From contig NC_056738.1 in the NCBI RefSeq assembly GCF_019279795.1, forward strand, positions 407,949,767 through 408,013,766: a DNA stretch of 64,000 nt. The letters are read 5' to 3'. The notes under the pieces are model-generated. The model had not been told where the DNA came from and made no database searches. It was given only the letters and a program-made list of their open reading frames with translations. The DNA is from Protopterus annectens (taxonomy: Eukaryota > Chordata > Ceratodontiformes > Protopteridae). Below are positions 23,761 through 35,446 of the stretch, one piece after another. A program made the translations under genes and the position numbers. The first letter of the stretch is position 1; each line of letters opens with the position of its first letter.

Positions 23761-24930
23761 TAACAGCATACTCCACCAAAACTCCAAGATCAAGACACTG
23801 CTCCAGTAGTCACAAACTTTAATTCTATTAAAAGTTTAAGCAGTTTCATTCAGTAAAGTGTGAACTTCATCAGAAACTGATCACATGGCAACTGTACTTC
23901 CTTTTTAAACAGGAAAAGGTACCAGAAACAGTTAATGGATTTAAAGAGATACACACATGAAAGCACCTATTTACAACAGTATGCATGCAGAATAAAAAGC
24001 TACAAATCACTATAACTACCAAAAACTAAAGAACATGCTAGAAAATGCAGATAAACAGGTTGAAAAAACTTCTACAGAAGAACAAGTAACAGATATTCAT
24101 AAGAAATTATTTGCACTAAAAAAGTATAATATGTATAAAAACACAATATGTAAAATACATAGAGATGCTGCTTTGCTTCTTAAAATAGGTTTAAACAAAA
24201 TCATGTTGTTCAAATTAGGTAGAACACTTGCATTAAGCAAAACCTGCCAATAATACTCTCTTTGCTCAACCAAAAGTTCCCAGTTCCCTCCTACTAGGAA
24301 TGGAAACTTTTTCTAGGACAGTAAAAGCAAACTTCCTAAACTCATTACAATGCATTAGTTGAGTTGGCTTTACTAATAGCATAACCATGCTGGCATATTC
24401 TAGTTTTCACAGGGGCAATTGTTTTCCCGACATAGAATTCTGGGTAGGAGGCACAAAAGGCTATGCACACTACCCCTTGTTTTCCACAGTTGTAACCACC
24501 CCAACTGAAATTAACCTGGGGTATCCAGGGAGAGAAACATGCGATCCTTCAAGTATGTACCTACATTGTCTGCAGTCACCAGATCGCTTCATACCCAGAT
24601 TTTTAATCTTAGTACCTTCCATACAACTTATCCTCTCAAGAACAGCCTTTAGATTACTACTCTTCTTGTACACAAATCTTTGTTTGTCACGCAGTTGCTG
24701 CAACATAACAAATGTACCAAACACAGAGTACCAATGAGTGCCAAATATACCAAATACAGAGTACCAATGAGTGCTAAAGGAACATTTTATAGAGTAAATT
24801 TCCCTATTGCACTCTGTCATAAATGCCTGTGGCATGTTCACCATAGCACTAGACATCTCAACATCCTGAACCCTACTTTTTCCAAAAAAAGGGGTCATCA
24901 TCACTTTTTCTATTAGGAAGGCCACCTCAA
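23761..24930 (-). mobile_element. PLE 3' piece in tandem upstream of copy 2
   Basis: It repeats the 3' part of copy 2: the tail and UTR at 23,780-24,260 match 19,970-20,430, and the GIY-YIG part with its 'YKKSSNL' lead-in at 24,290-24,925 matches 20,440-20,960. Together with copy 2 it gives the head-to-tail pseudo-LTR structure of a PLE, here with a pseudo-LTR longer than 1 kb that includes part of the endonuclease. Confidence 0.8.
23844..23873 (-). ncRNA. Hammerhead-like hairpin motif
   Basis: Minus strand: CTGATGA, A, stem GTTCA/TGAAT, loop CACTTTAC, then GAAA. Homologous to 25,437-25,466 with a different loop. The equivalent in copy 2 (near 20,012-20,045) keeps the stem as GTTCA/TGAAC while its CTGATGA box has decayed. 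Confidence 0.4.
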
Positions 24931-24936
24931 CTAATG

Positions 24937-25545
24937 AGTTGTATAAGCACTCTGCTAATTGTAATGATTTTAGGAAGTTTGGCTTTTACTGTCCCAGGAG
25001 ACGTTCCAGTTCATAGTAGAGGGGAGACTGGGATCTTTTGGTTGAACAAAGAGAGTGAGTATTATTGGCAGGTTTTACTCAACACAAGTGTTCTACCTGG
25101 TTTGAATGATGTGATTTCGATCAAACCTATTTTAAGAAACAAAGCAGCATCTATGTGATTTTTACATATTGTTTTTTTATACATTTATACTTTTTAGTGC
25201 AAAGTATTCCTTACGAATATCTGTTACTTGTTCTTTTGTATAAGCTTTTTCAACCTGTATATATGCGTTTTCTAGCACGTTCTTTATTTTTTGGTATTTA
25301 AAATGATTTTTAGCTTTTTATTCTGCATGCATACTGTTGCTGTAAATAGGTGCTTTCATATGCGTATCTTTTTAAATTCATTCACCTTTTTTGGTACCTT
25401 TTCCTATTTAAAAAGGAAGTAGTGTGTGATTAGTTTCTGATGAAGTTCATACTTTAATGAATGAAAGCCCTTAAACTTTTAAAATTGAGGTTTGTGACCA
25501 CTGGAGCAGCGTTTTGACTTTTGAGTTTTGCTGGGGTATGCATTA
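24937..25545 (+). mobile_element. PLE 3' piece, inverted relative to its neighbour
   Basis: Plus-strand copy of the same PLE 3' end. It starts in the GIY-YIG C-terminal region ('taagcactctgctaattg', matching the NALYNHSTSCNEF segment of copy 2) and runs through the UTR to the tail motif at 25,437-25,466. With 23,761-24,400 it forms a large inverted repeat. Confidence 0.8.
25437..25466 (+). ncRNA. Hammerhead-like hairpin motif
   Basis: CTGATGA, A, 6-bp stem GTTCAT/ATGAAT with loop ACTTTA, then GAAA. The stem differs from the 18,891 and 47,447 copies at most positions yet still pairs. Confidence 0.45.
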
Positions 25546-26039
25546 ATTTGTATTGGTTACCTGGCTGCTGTGTGTTTGAATATCATAAATGTGTTCATAA
25601 GTCCATTCCTTACAGAAGGCAATGTATATGACCCCTTTAATAGCACTATTGCGTTTACAATGAATAATATACCTTTATTTCTTGACTTCAAATTGGTCAC
25701 AACCTTTTATAAATTTACAGTACTTACAGTGACCACATTTTAACATATTATTAGAATTGGAATTAGTTGTACGTCTCTCTAGCAAGTTCTTTATATTTGT
25801 ATATGTCCTGTTGCTAAAATCAGTGGCATAGTCCCAAGAAACAACACATTTTCCAGCACATATTTATACTACACTAGTGCACACCCTTTACCACAAAAAA
25901 GAGCAGTGCTAAAGAGGCAATTTGTGAGGGCAGCAAAAATGGCTACCAGGGATAAGTTTTTTTATTGAATACTGTAGCCTCATAAAAACAATGTTTCTAA
26001 AGAAAGGTTACCCTGAATCTATGCTTAACAACCTAATGT
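25546..26039. other. Unassigned sequence with the right 42-bp direct repeat (25,803-25,844)
   Basis: No coding region recognised. The direct repeat partner of 19,561-19,602 lies inside. Confidence 0.5.
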
Positions 26040-26682
26040 TTGAAGTGATTAATAAGAGAGATAGTGATCATTTTGTAATATTAATTATTTTTGGGAAGTC
26101 ATCTATCCCAGGGAGCTACCAAATTAACAATACACCCCTAAGAGTTGACCCAGTTGTTTGGGAATTGTGAACTGATGTGGACAGTGGCCTAACTTTTGAC
26201 GAACATGTGTCCATTGCTGTAAGAAAATCCTTCTGTATTGCACAGCTTGTAAACAAAGGGATTGTGTCTAGATTTAGGAATGTCATCGTCCCCTTTACTT
26301 AGCCCTAATTAACCCAGTCATTGAATATAATGCCATCTTTAACATATATATGTCCAGACACATGCAACAACTGGACTGCCCACAGAGATACCTTAGTAAA
26401 AGGATACAAGGCCTAAACAACATGCCCTACATGGACCAACTCAAAGCCCTTTCACTATACTCAGTATCCTACAGACTGCTAAGAGGTGACCTATGCCTGG
26501 CATACAAGGCATCCTCTGAACAAATACTGATGGATTTACTGCACATCAGCAAGTCAAATGCCTCAGAAATACTCGGCCTAGAGATCTAAACCTTTTCTGC
26601 AACATCAACAGAATGGTTTGGAGGACAGGTATATCTTACAGAGGACACTGCTGCTGTAAACCTCGGCCCTATATCTAAGATT
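26040..26682 (+). mobile_element. CR1-type LINE 3' fragment, cut by the assembly gap
   Basis: C-terminal CR1 RT. Early residues fit 'LIIFGKSSIPGS', then 'LTFDEHVSIAVRKSF', matching LSFDNHIATVVRKSF of the main CR1. The frame at 26,350-26,589 (SRHMQQLDCPQRYLSKRI) matches its 'LTRHMQQLERPQKYL' end and 'MPYMDQLKAL'. Stops and shifts break it upstream. The sequence runs into the run of N. Confidence 0.85.
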
Positions 26683-27182
26683 NNNNNNNNNNNNNNNNNN
26701 NNNNNNNNNNNNNNNNNNNNNNNNNNNNNNNNNNNNNNNNNNNNNNNNNNNNNNNNNNNNNNNNNNNNNNNNNNNNNNNNNNNNNNNNNNNNNNNNNNNN
26801 NNNNNNNNNNNNNNNNNNNNNNNNNNNNNNNNNNNNNNNNNNNNNNNNNNNNNNNNNNNNNNNNNNNNNNNNNNNNNNNNNNNNNNNNNNNNNNNNNNNN
26901 NNNNNNNNNNNNNNNNNNNNNNNNNNNNNNNNNNNNNNNNNNNNNNNNNNNNNNNNNNNNNNNNNNNNNNNNNNNNNNNNNNNNNNNNNNNNNNNNNNNN
27001 NNNNNNNNNNNNNNNNNNNNNNNNNNNNNNNNNNNNNNNNNNNNNNNNNNNNNNNNNNNNNNNNNNNNNNNNNNNNNNNNNNNNNNNNNNNNNNNNNNNN
27101 NNNNNNNNNNNNNNNNNNNNNNNNNNNNNNNNNNNNNNNNNNNNNNNNNNNNNNNNNNNNNNNNNNNNNNNNNNNNNNNNNN
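26683..27182. other. Assembly gap, exactly 500 N
   Basis: A run of 500 undetermined bases, the usual fixed size for a scaffold gap of unknown length. Nothing can be inferred across it. Confidence 0.99.
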
Positions 27183-27840
27183 ACAAATAGTGATTCCTCT
27201 CTCTTAACATTCACATTCTTCTAAACAAAATTAGTGAATTCCATGCACTATTTAACAAATACTTACCTGACATAATAACTGTCACAGAAACCTGGCAAAA
27301 AAACTCACATCTTAGACAAAGAATTTCTTCCCGCTGGTTACAACATCTTCTGACTTGACAGACCTAAAAAAGAAAGGTGGAGACATTGCCCTAATTTACT
27401 CCCAACACCTCAGCCTCTGTCTTTTAGAAAACACATCCCCTCAGTTTCTACAAGTATAACTACTAACTTTGAACTGCAAACTAAATGACTATAAAATACT
27501 GTCCCTTGCTGTAATTTATATACCCCTGGTGACAATACCCCACTATTGGAACACATACTCTCCTGGTTCTCACACGATATACCTCATGAAACTATTCTCC
27601 TAAGGGATGTCAGTATTAACTGGTTATCCATTACCTCTAACTTCCCTAGCTCTACCATCAATCTTCATGGCTTATCTCAACTGATCGCCACCCCTACACA
27701 CTTCAATAACCCTACCAACACTTACTCTATCATAGACTGGATACTCATATCAAATCCAGTCCCATATCACCACTTCATATCTCTATTTGATTCCATCAGT
27801 GACAATTCCCCCATCTGTATCCATAGATGTGTTCATAGAT
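27183..27840 (+). mobile_element. L2/Rex1-like LINE, left part (endonuclease)
   Basis: Decayed apurinic endonuclease of a jockey-superfamily LINE. Readable pieces are 'DIITVTETWQKNSH' (27,250-27,310), 'GGDIALIYS' and, in the frame from 27,546, 'INWLSI', 'LSQLIATPTHF', 'SIIDWILIS' and 'SISDNSPICIH', which follow the GDFN, PTR and IDxI..SDH order of this domain. The stretch stops at the 3' end of the inserted CR1 and resumes near 31,090. Confidence 0.75.
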
Positions 27841-28299
27841 TCATAGGTGTGTACTAGGCTAATGGCCCTGGAGCCTTTATAAGCCTAGCCCAAAGGATTC
27901 CCTGGCATCGTGCAGCCCGACATTATTTCCCAGTGCCTCTGTCAAGCAGGGCCACTGAAATGATCCCCGGGGTGAATTTTCTAATTACCATCCACTTGTC
28001 AAGATTTGTCTTGAAGAGGGCCAGTGAGGTGCTCTGCTTGATGTGTAAGGGAAGTCTATTCCAGAGCATGGGCAGTCTCTGGGTTAAGAACCTGACCCTC
28101 CAGCAAGTTCTGTTGATTGTGGTAATGAGGTTGAGGTCTCTGGAGCATGTGGTACAGAGGATTGGGATTTCTTTAGATGTAGCATATCTAATAGTGCTGG
28201 GTCTGACATGGCTTTGTATGTCAAGCAGAGATTGCCTCTCAGTAGGTGATATGATACAGAGAATAGCTGGAGTTTTTTTAGTCTATCCACATAGGGCAA

Positions 28300-30690
28300 G
28301 TGTTTAAGGCCTATGATCCTCTTAGTGAGGTATTTTTATGGTCTTTCCAGTTGTTGCATATGTCTAGTGAGGTACATGCCAAATGGGGCATTGTACTCGA
28401 TAATAGGTCTAATGACGGAAGAGTAGAGAGAGACAATGACCTCTTTCTTCCTGGATGCAAAACCCTTTGAAATGAAATGTGCCACATAGAAGGATTTTCT
28501 GACCACAGTGGCAATGTGATTGTCAAAGGAGAGGTTGCTATCAACATGTGTACCCAGATCTCTTATAACACCTTCAGTGTTCAGTGGACTACCATTGATG
28601 TGGTAATTCATGTTCTAACCAAAGGGAATGATGATGCATTTTTTGGCATTAAGCTTAAGGCCATGGTTCTGACACCAGTCATTGCTCTCCGTGAGGCCTT
28701 TCTGTGGAAAGTCAACATCATTTGGAAAGCTAATAATGGTTCCCAGTTTGCAGTCGTCTGCAAACTTGGTCAGCCAGAGTACCTTGGTTTTGGCCTGGAC
28801 TTCAGAAAAGTAGATGCCAAACAGGTGAGGATCCAGGACCGATCCCTGTGGGACTCCACTCGTGACTGGTTAGTATTCTGACTTATAGAGTCCGCTACTT
28901 TCACAGTGTGGGTTCTATCAGTGAGCCAGTTTGCAACCCACCTTGTGACATGGGGGTTGATGCCTAGTTTAGTCAGTTTATCTATGATTCCTGAGTGAGG
29001 AATTGTATCAAAGGCCTTGGCCAGATCGAGGTAGGCTGTGTGAACTACCTTGCCTTTGTCCACAGCTCTGGTGATAGACTTGAAGAAGTCTACCAGGTTG
29101 AGCAGACATGATCTATCCTTCACAAATCCAAACTGCATGGGGTCTAGAGTCTGGAGATTCCCTGTGTCCCTATTTATTAGGTTCATGATGATGCACTCCA
29201 TAGCCTTATATACCAGACTCATCAGGCTAATGGGGGGGGGGGTAGTTCCCAGGGTCTGTAGTCACACCCCCTTTGTGGAGTGGGATGACTGTAGCAGTGT
29301 GCCATTCAGTGGGGACAAAGTGGTTGAACAGGGCACACAGGTGTGGTGCAAGTTCATTTTGTAATTCATGTAGAACACAGCCTGGGATATTGTCAGGTTC
29401 CATGGATGCTGTATTCTTGGCCTTGGACAGTTTGACTTTTACCTGTGCAGCTGTAATATTGGGTACTGGGGGTGAAAGGGGGGTAAAGTTGGCACTGAAT
29501 CTGTTGGCCAGTATATTGGCAATGTCTGTTGGCTCAGTATAGGAGTTACCATTCTGCTGTAGCTCAGAGCAGATCTGAGCATTGCCATGTAGATTCTTTA
29601 CATAACTATAGAAGGCCTTGTGGTTGTCTTTAGTATCTGCTGCAATTTGTTTTTCGTAGCTAGCTTTACAGGATTGGATGAGGGATCTCAGCTTTTCGTT
29701 GAGGCTAATAAGGGAGTTTTTCCAGTCTTGGGACTTTGCCTTAATCTGCAACAGTTTCTTCCTTCTGTTGTAGAGTTTGCTTATGACAGGGGACCACCAG
29801 ATTGGCTTCCTTTTTTTGGAGGAGAGTGTCTTGGTTCTATTGGCTATGGCCCATTCCATGCATTTGTGTACATGTTCGTACAGTGCATTGGAGTATGATT
29901 CAGCAGATCTGCACTTATTCTTTATTTGCATGGGCATCATGAAGTTAGCCACCTCCGTTTTAGAAGCCCAAAGTTAGCAATGGAAATGTTTTTCATGGTG
30001 GTTACCTTTGTGGGGGGTGTGGGTGGGATGTGGGTATCCATGGTGACTAGTTTGTGGTCAGATCTGACCAGGGAGGAGTTGACTATTGGTGAAGAGCAAT
30101 GGTCGTCCATATTAGTAATAACCAGATAGAGGATGTTGCTACCCCTAGTGGGGGTAAGAATGAGCTGGTCCAGTGCATTAGAATTGATGAATTCCAGAAA
30201 AAGTTGAGCAAGTGTATTGGTACTTGAGTAGTTTTGGAGTTAATGGAGGGGTAGTTAAAGTCACCCAGTATGAGGGTGATGGGTTGGACCATAATATTTT
30301 CCAGGGTGCTTAGGAATGTGGAGAGGGAGTCTTGGAACATGATGGGGGATCTATCGGAGGCAACAACCTGGATTGCAGTCTTACCCAGTGTTAGTTGTAC
30401 CTGAAGTATTTCTGATGCATTATGTTGCACTACTAGCCTGGAAGTGTGCATATCCTTTATGAATATTGAGACACCACTGCCTTTAGGGCTTTGGTCCACA
30501 TTTTGGGGCAAAAAGGTGTGGTACGAACTATAGCCTGGTAGTGTAGGGGTGCTTTCTGGTGCCTTGAACCAGGTCTCTGTTACTGCAGAAATGTCAATGT
30601 TCTCCATTTTAAGGAGCACTTCGAATGAGTACATCTTGAGGTTTAGACTTCTAGCGTTGAGTAGCATAACCATCAGATTACATTTGCTTG
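28300..30690 (-). pseudogene. CR1 ORF2: endonuclease plus reverse transcriptase, broken
   Basis: Endonuclease, 30,673 downward: 'VMLLNARSLNLK', 'ISAVTETWF', 'LILGDFNYP' in order, then a frameshift in the domain's last third. Linker and RT start, 29,952-29,227: 'WWSPVISKLYNRRKK' and 'VTTDPGNYPPPH' at the position of the family's NYRPISL, where the frame is lost at a G run near 29,230. RT palm, 29,222-28,770: 'MQFGFVKDRSCLLNL', 'YLDLAKAFDTIPHSGIID' (first catalytic Asp) and 'RWVANWLTDRTH'; after another shift, 'KFADDCKLGT' (catalytic FADD) at about 28,765. C-terminal: 'DLGTHVDSNLSFDNHI', 'VIRPIIEYNAPFGMYL' and 'LTRHMQQLERP', then a last frame 'MPYVDRLKKLQLFSVS'. I count at least four frame breaks. 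Confidence 0.88.
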
Positions 30691-30696
30691 TAGCTG

Positions 30697-31085
30697 TTAC
30701 AGTGGTAATTTGGTCTTCTGGACATTGCCTAAAAAAGGCACTATAGGGGTGGCAAGAGCCTTAGCCAGTATCCTGAATCCCAGGGGAAACAGATGTAGAC
30801 CATCTCTGGCAAAGCATCGAGGTCTGTCAATCATGTCATCCCAGGCAGACAGATACTGGATCCCCTTAGAATGACGCCAGAAACCTAGCCAATTATTGAA
30901 GTCAATCATTTTTTGTTTGTACTGTGGTATCATTCTGGGTGAGTGTAGGATGCTACTCAGGGCTAGGGTCATACCTGCCTGGGCTACATGATCCGAGAGC
31001 TCCCCCATGTCTCTTTTCATGTAGTCCAGGGAAGAATGTCTCAGGTCATTCACACCAACATGGACAATGACCCAGTCATATCTCT
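30697..31085 (-). pseudogene. CR1 ORF1 C-terminal esterase (SGNH-type) domain, partial
   Basis: Some CR1 elements carry an SGNH/GDSL esterase in ORF1. Upstream of the Met at 31,053 the frame reads 'YDWVIVHVGVNDLRH', the block III motif HVGxNDL. Near the C-terminus it reads 'CFARDGLHLFPLGFRILA', the catalytic Asp-X-X-His block (DGLH). The block I serine region (GDS) lies beyond the 5' truncation. The frame is open to its stop just before ORF2. This is a remnant of an element protein, not a host enzyme. Confidence 0.75.
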
Positions 31086-31090
31086 ACCTG

Positions 31091-33808
31091 TTGTGAAGAT
31101 TCACTCAAAGCCTACCTTAGGCCTCATAAATTAAAAGATTGTCCTAGCCTCTCTAATTTCCATCCTGACATACTAAACAGCACTCTCTCTTCTATAAACT
31201 GGTCCTTCCTATCACACTTATCTCTTAACGATGCAGTACAAAAATTTACCAACTTTTTCTAATGCATACTAAACTCTCTTGCTCCTCAGAAAAAAAGAGT
31301 CAAATCTCTCCTCTCCCTGGCTAACTCTGCCAACCCATTCACTTATGCAAAAAAGAGACTCTGCCTGGAAACTCTGGACAAAGACTAAATCACCCATCCA
31401 CCTTCAAACCCACAAAGAACTCGTAGCCTTACCAAAAACATATCACTCTTGACAAGAAAAACTTCTATCTCAAATCCCAAACAATCCAACGTAACAAACC
31501 CAGAAAATTCTGGAACTCTATTAATCAAATTCTGCACCCTGGTAACCCCACTCCTTTGTTGTCATCATAGATGACTAACCCCACTTGACCTAATAACACC
31601 CCCTTTGAAACTGCTACCCTATTCAACTCATATTTCATTGATGCAATCAGTAAACTAACCCAAACCCCTGACACCCTTAATCACACAGATCCGTCCACTC
31701 AAACCACATAGCCTCCTAACTCCCCCTACCTCTAAGAGCCCCCTTCATCCTCAAACAGCAGTAACTCCTCTTTGCAACCTGTTCCCACTAGATATATAAA
31801 ACACTACCTTCTGAAGCTCAAACCATGCTCTCCTTCCATGGACAACCTTCCTCCATTCTTCCTCAGACTAGCTGCTAACTCCTCAACATATCCCATCTCT
31901 ATACTTATAAACAGATCTATAAGTGAATCTACTGTACCCTTAATATGGAAACAGTTTTATACCATACCTCTCCCCAAGGGTGGCAAGTCCATAGAACTCT
32001 CTAATTTCCAACCTATAGCAATACTGTCCCCCCTCTTCAAAATTCTAGAAAAATGTGTACATAATTCATGGCCTACTTACTCAAAGAAAACCTACTTGCA
32101 AACACACAACATGGTTTCTGCCCCAACTACAGCACTACCACATCTCTCATCTCCTTCACTAACTCAATCTCCCTTGCTAGAGATAATAAACTCACATCAT
32201 GCCTCATTTTGGATCTCTTCAAAGTATTTGATACTGTCTCTCACCCTATGCTACTTACCAAACTCTCTGGCCTCAACCTTTCTAATAGCACAATTTCCTG
32301 GTTCTCTAGTTATCTGAGTAACAGACAACAATCAGTTAAATGGCTCTCCTCTACATCTTCCTTTCTCCCCATCAAATCAGGTGTTCCACAAGGGTCAGTT
32401 CTCGGTCACTTACTATTTAATATCTTCACAAATCACTTACATTCTGTGTGTCCCTACTCCTATGTTATACAACATGCAGACGACTCCACAGTCATCCCTA
32501 CCTCTGACTCCCTCTCAGACCTTCATGTCCTCACCCAAAACTCATTTAACTCTATTGAAAAATGTCTCTCCAATAACCAACTCATTCTAAATCCCAACAA
32601 AACAAAGCTTCTTCTATTCCTACCTAAAGCTCTCACACACCGTAAACGTACTTTCTCCATTACATCCCTAAACAATACTGTCATTCATGCAGAAACTCAT
32701 ACCAAACTCCTTTGTTGTCATCATAGATGACTAACTCAAATTAGACCTCCATGTCCATCATTGCATAAAGAAAACACATTGAAAACTTTATAAAAATAAA
32801 TGTCTCACTAATGGCTCTAGACTTACTCTTGCCCATGCCTTCCTCCTCCCTAGTCTTCTCTACAGCTCACAAATACTAACTAAGCTACAAACGTCTCTCC
32901 TAACCAAACCTGAATCCACTTATAACACAGTAGTGAGATTTGCTGCAAACCACACCTCAAAGACTCATCATTGTCATTCCCTCAAACATTTAAAACTGGC
33001 TAGAGTTCCCACACCTATTTCTTTTCTCTCAACTCCCTATCATTCATTCAGTCCTAAACAGACCCTCTGCCTGACCTTCCATCACCCCACTCATCACACT
33101 CTATACTCCTTCTAGAACTCTCAGAAGCTCTGGAAATCTACAAGCCCCAAAAATCCATAGGTTAAACCCTTTGTAGCTACACACCAGCCTAGCCAGAAAC
33201 AAACTGCCCCTGTTCATCAGAAACATAGCTCACACACATGAATTTAAACAAGCTCTAAAACAACATCTACTTAATTCCTGGAATTGTCACTGAGTGATGA
33301 ACAGTCCTAATCACCCTCCCTGAACCATATCTAAATCCTAACCTACCTGTTTTCTGCTACCATTTCTCCTTTCTCTCCTACAGCCTTCTTTCTACCCTCA
33401 TTATCACTTTGCTTTATTGTTAACTTCTCTAACATCTTAAAATAACATGCCCAGTGCTGAATTATACATAACCTACACAGCAAAATGCATATATCTGCAT
33501 TTGACCTCATCTCTTGTACCTTATATCAAATGTTTATACTTACTTGGTTGTGTGCATTGATCTCTAATTGTATTTTCTTCCTCTACTTGTGTGTAAATCT
33601 TTTCTATCTTTGTTGACTTCTGTTGTATAAACCTTGAATTCCTATTTTGAAACACATTGTAAAAAAATTTAATTTTAATTTTAATTCTATGAATTGTAAC
33701 ACTGCATATTGTTTATTCTGTGGAGCTTTTCTCCCCGAGTCACCGGTGAAAAAGGGAACTAGCTCAGTCAGACTTTGCCAGTCAAGAAATGTGAAATAAA
33801 TACATAAA
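31091..33808 (+). mobile_element. L2/Rex1-like LINE, right part (RT, C-terminal region, 3' end)
   Basis: Continues the LINE begun at 27,183. Pieces of the endonuclease-RT linker ('LKAYLRPHKLKDCPSL') lead to RT at 31,772-32,730: 'LPKGGKSIELSNFQPIAI' (RPISL block), 'ANTQHGFCPNYSTTTSL', 'CLILDLFKVFDTVSHPML' (catalytic Asp), 'SGVPQGSVLGHLLFNIF' and 'IQHADDSTVI' (the DD motif). A C-terminal part with 'VRFAANHTSKTHHCHSLKHL' lies at 32,930-33,115. The 3' end has 'ggagcttttctccccgagtc', 'gaaaaagggaactagctcag' and a short 'gaaataaatacataaa' tail. Several stops and shifts. A 30-bp direct repeat (31,550-31,579 and 32,706-32,735) is unusual. Confidence 0.85.
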
Positions 33809-34640
33809 TTTACCAGAAACCACCCTATAAGAAGGATCAATAGCCTGTATTAAACCCTGAACCAGACCCAGTAAATTACTGTCTAAGGAAGTTAGAGGAA
33901 GAGTATATACATGTTTTGTTTTCTGTTTCTTTTTGACAGGAAAATTTGGGCCAAAAGGGTTACTAATGGGAGTGGCAGCTTCCCCTGGAAAGGGCACAAG
34001 ATTATGACTAAACAGGGAAGTCTTCCCTGTTCTCTTTTCCAGGACCAACAAGAGTGGTTCTCCCTTGTCTACTGAGGGGACCCCAACAGCTGAAGATGAC
34101 GTGGCAACCCCCTGGTTCATAGTGGTTGTAGGTGATACACCAGAGGGCTTCAGGGTAAAAGATTAATGGTCTGATGAACAAGGTATGGCCATAGCACAGC
34201 CATCCACTTGTGGCTGAGGAAAACTGTTAGCCTGCTATTGTAGCAAAGGCAGTTTGCTTAACTTTTTCTTTTTGTGGTTGGAAGAAGGATTGACCATGGG
34301 ACTGGTAGTTTGTTCCATTGTCAAGATGAAAATGGTACCTCTTTCTTGTGGAAAACACAGCAAAAAGCTGTTCAAATTTAAATTCTTTAAAAAATCTTTT
34401 TTTTCAAATAAAATGTAGTAAAAGGCACTTTTAATAGTTTGCTTGCTCCAAAATGTAAAATAAACACAGAAAATATAGTTTTCTATTGCTTTAAATAACT
34501 TTTAAACTGACAAGAAAAAAGTGCTTTCCCATTTAAAAGTACAGTTAAGCATCATGACAGTTGGTTAAAACAAACTCCTACCCTAAAAATAATTTTCCTC
34601 AATTAGTTATGGTAGATTTGAGGGTGTAAAGGGCTACTGG
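33809..34640 (-). other. Unrecognised open frame, possibly a retroelement N-terminus
   Basis: The minus frame at 34,120-33,782 is rich in Ser, Val and Pro, then basic ('PVKKKQKTKHVYTLPLTSL'), and upstream codons continue in frame as far as a stop. The tail 'KHVYTLPLTSLDSNLLGLVQG' faintly recalls the 'V.NLS...L......L..GL' entry into PLE-type RTs, but no RT follows because the LINE end adjoins. I would not assign a function. The rest, 34,140-34,640, shows nothing. Confidence 0.25.
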
Positions 34641-34649
34641 CAAGGGAAG

Positions 34650-35446
34650 AGGATTACAATATTTCACCTAAAACTGTTATTATGGAGTGAGAGAAATAAG
34701 CAGTTTTCAGTAGGGAACATTACTTATAGATGGAGACAGGAACTTGAAACAGTGAGGATGTATTTGGGTGACCTAGAAAAGAAAATATAACAAAGGATAG
34801 ATTTCTAAAGAAATTTATGAAAATATTTGGTATGGAAGAAGTGAATTCAGTAGTAGGAACTCTGACAGAATTTACATATTATTCCCTAAGATACAATAAC
34901 TGGGCTAAACTAGATAGAAATTATTTTTTCACAGGAACATGTGCATTTAATTGAAAGCTTCAACACAAATCCAATAACTATTTCAGATCATGTGCCAATA
35001 ACAACTAAGATAAAAATGCAGGATTATAAAGTACAAATGAGACACTGATGCTTCCCCACCTACCTGTTAAAATGATTGAATGGATAGTGGAAATTATTTG
35101 AGTTATTAGGGAAGATAGAAATTTCATCAGAAGTTATAGCTAGTACGTGGGATATAATGAAAGTGGAGCTTAAAAAATAAGGTAGGAATAAAACAAAAAG
35201 AGATATGGTTAAGAAGCAACAATAATTTTTTACAGGGACTGACAAAGGATTAAATATTGCAGAATAAGGGACTCGGAAATTCAAGGATATAACTGGTATG
35301 GTAATCAAGAAAAGTTGGCTTTATTTGCAGACAATATTATTTTGTACCTGATAAAACCAGAAAAGGATATTTCATTGTTTTGGGACATTGTGAGACAGTT
35401 TCAAGTCTTTCTGGGATATAAAATTAATGAAGACAAAACATAGACT
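34650..35446 (+). mobile_element. L1-type LINE fragment, internally deleted
   Basis: Endonuclease C-terminal part: 'SFNTNPITISDHVPITTKI' at about 34,950-35,010 is the L1 ISDHAP block. After a gap, RT appears at 35,310-35,440: 'KLALFADNIILYLIKPEKDI' matches L1 'KLSLFADDMILYLENPK', with the second catalytic Asp as Asn, then 'FQVFLGYKINEDKT' as in L1 '..GYKIN..KS'. Frameshifts and stops throughout. Confidence 0.8.

Larger units (their letters stand above)
27841..31090 (-). mobile_element. CR1 LINE inserted into the L2/Rex1-like LINE
   Basis: A reverse-oriented CR1, about 3.25 kb and 5'-truncated inside ORF1. On minus the order is ORF1 esterase, endonuclease, RT, C-terminal region, 3' UTR, and a tail of the CR1 type ('cctatgaatctatgaaca') at the 27,840 end. 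The host LINE endonuclease breaks at its left edge and continues at its right edge, so the CR1 came in later. No exact target duplication was found. It is the best-preserved LINE here and the reference for the other CR1 pieces. Confidence 0.9.

Noticed and set aside
26605-27210. Two open frames of about 180-200 residues made of X
   Set aside because: They span the 500-N gap and have no sequence.
27933-29222. Plus-strand open frames of up to 134 residues
   Set aside because: Antisense shadows of the reverse CR1.
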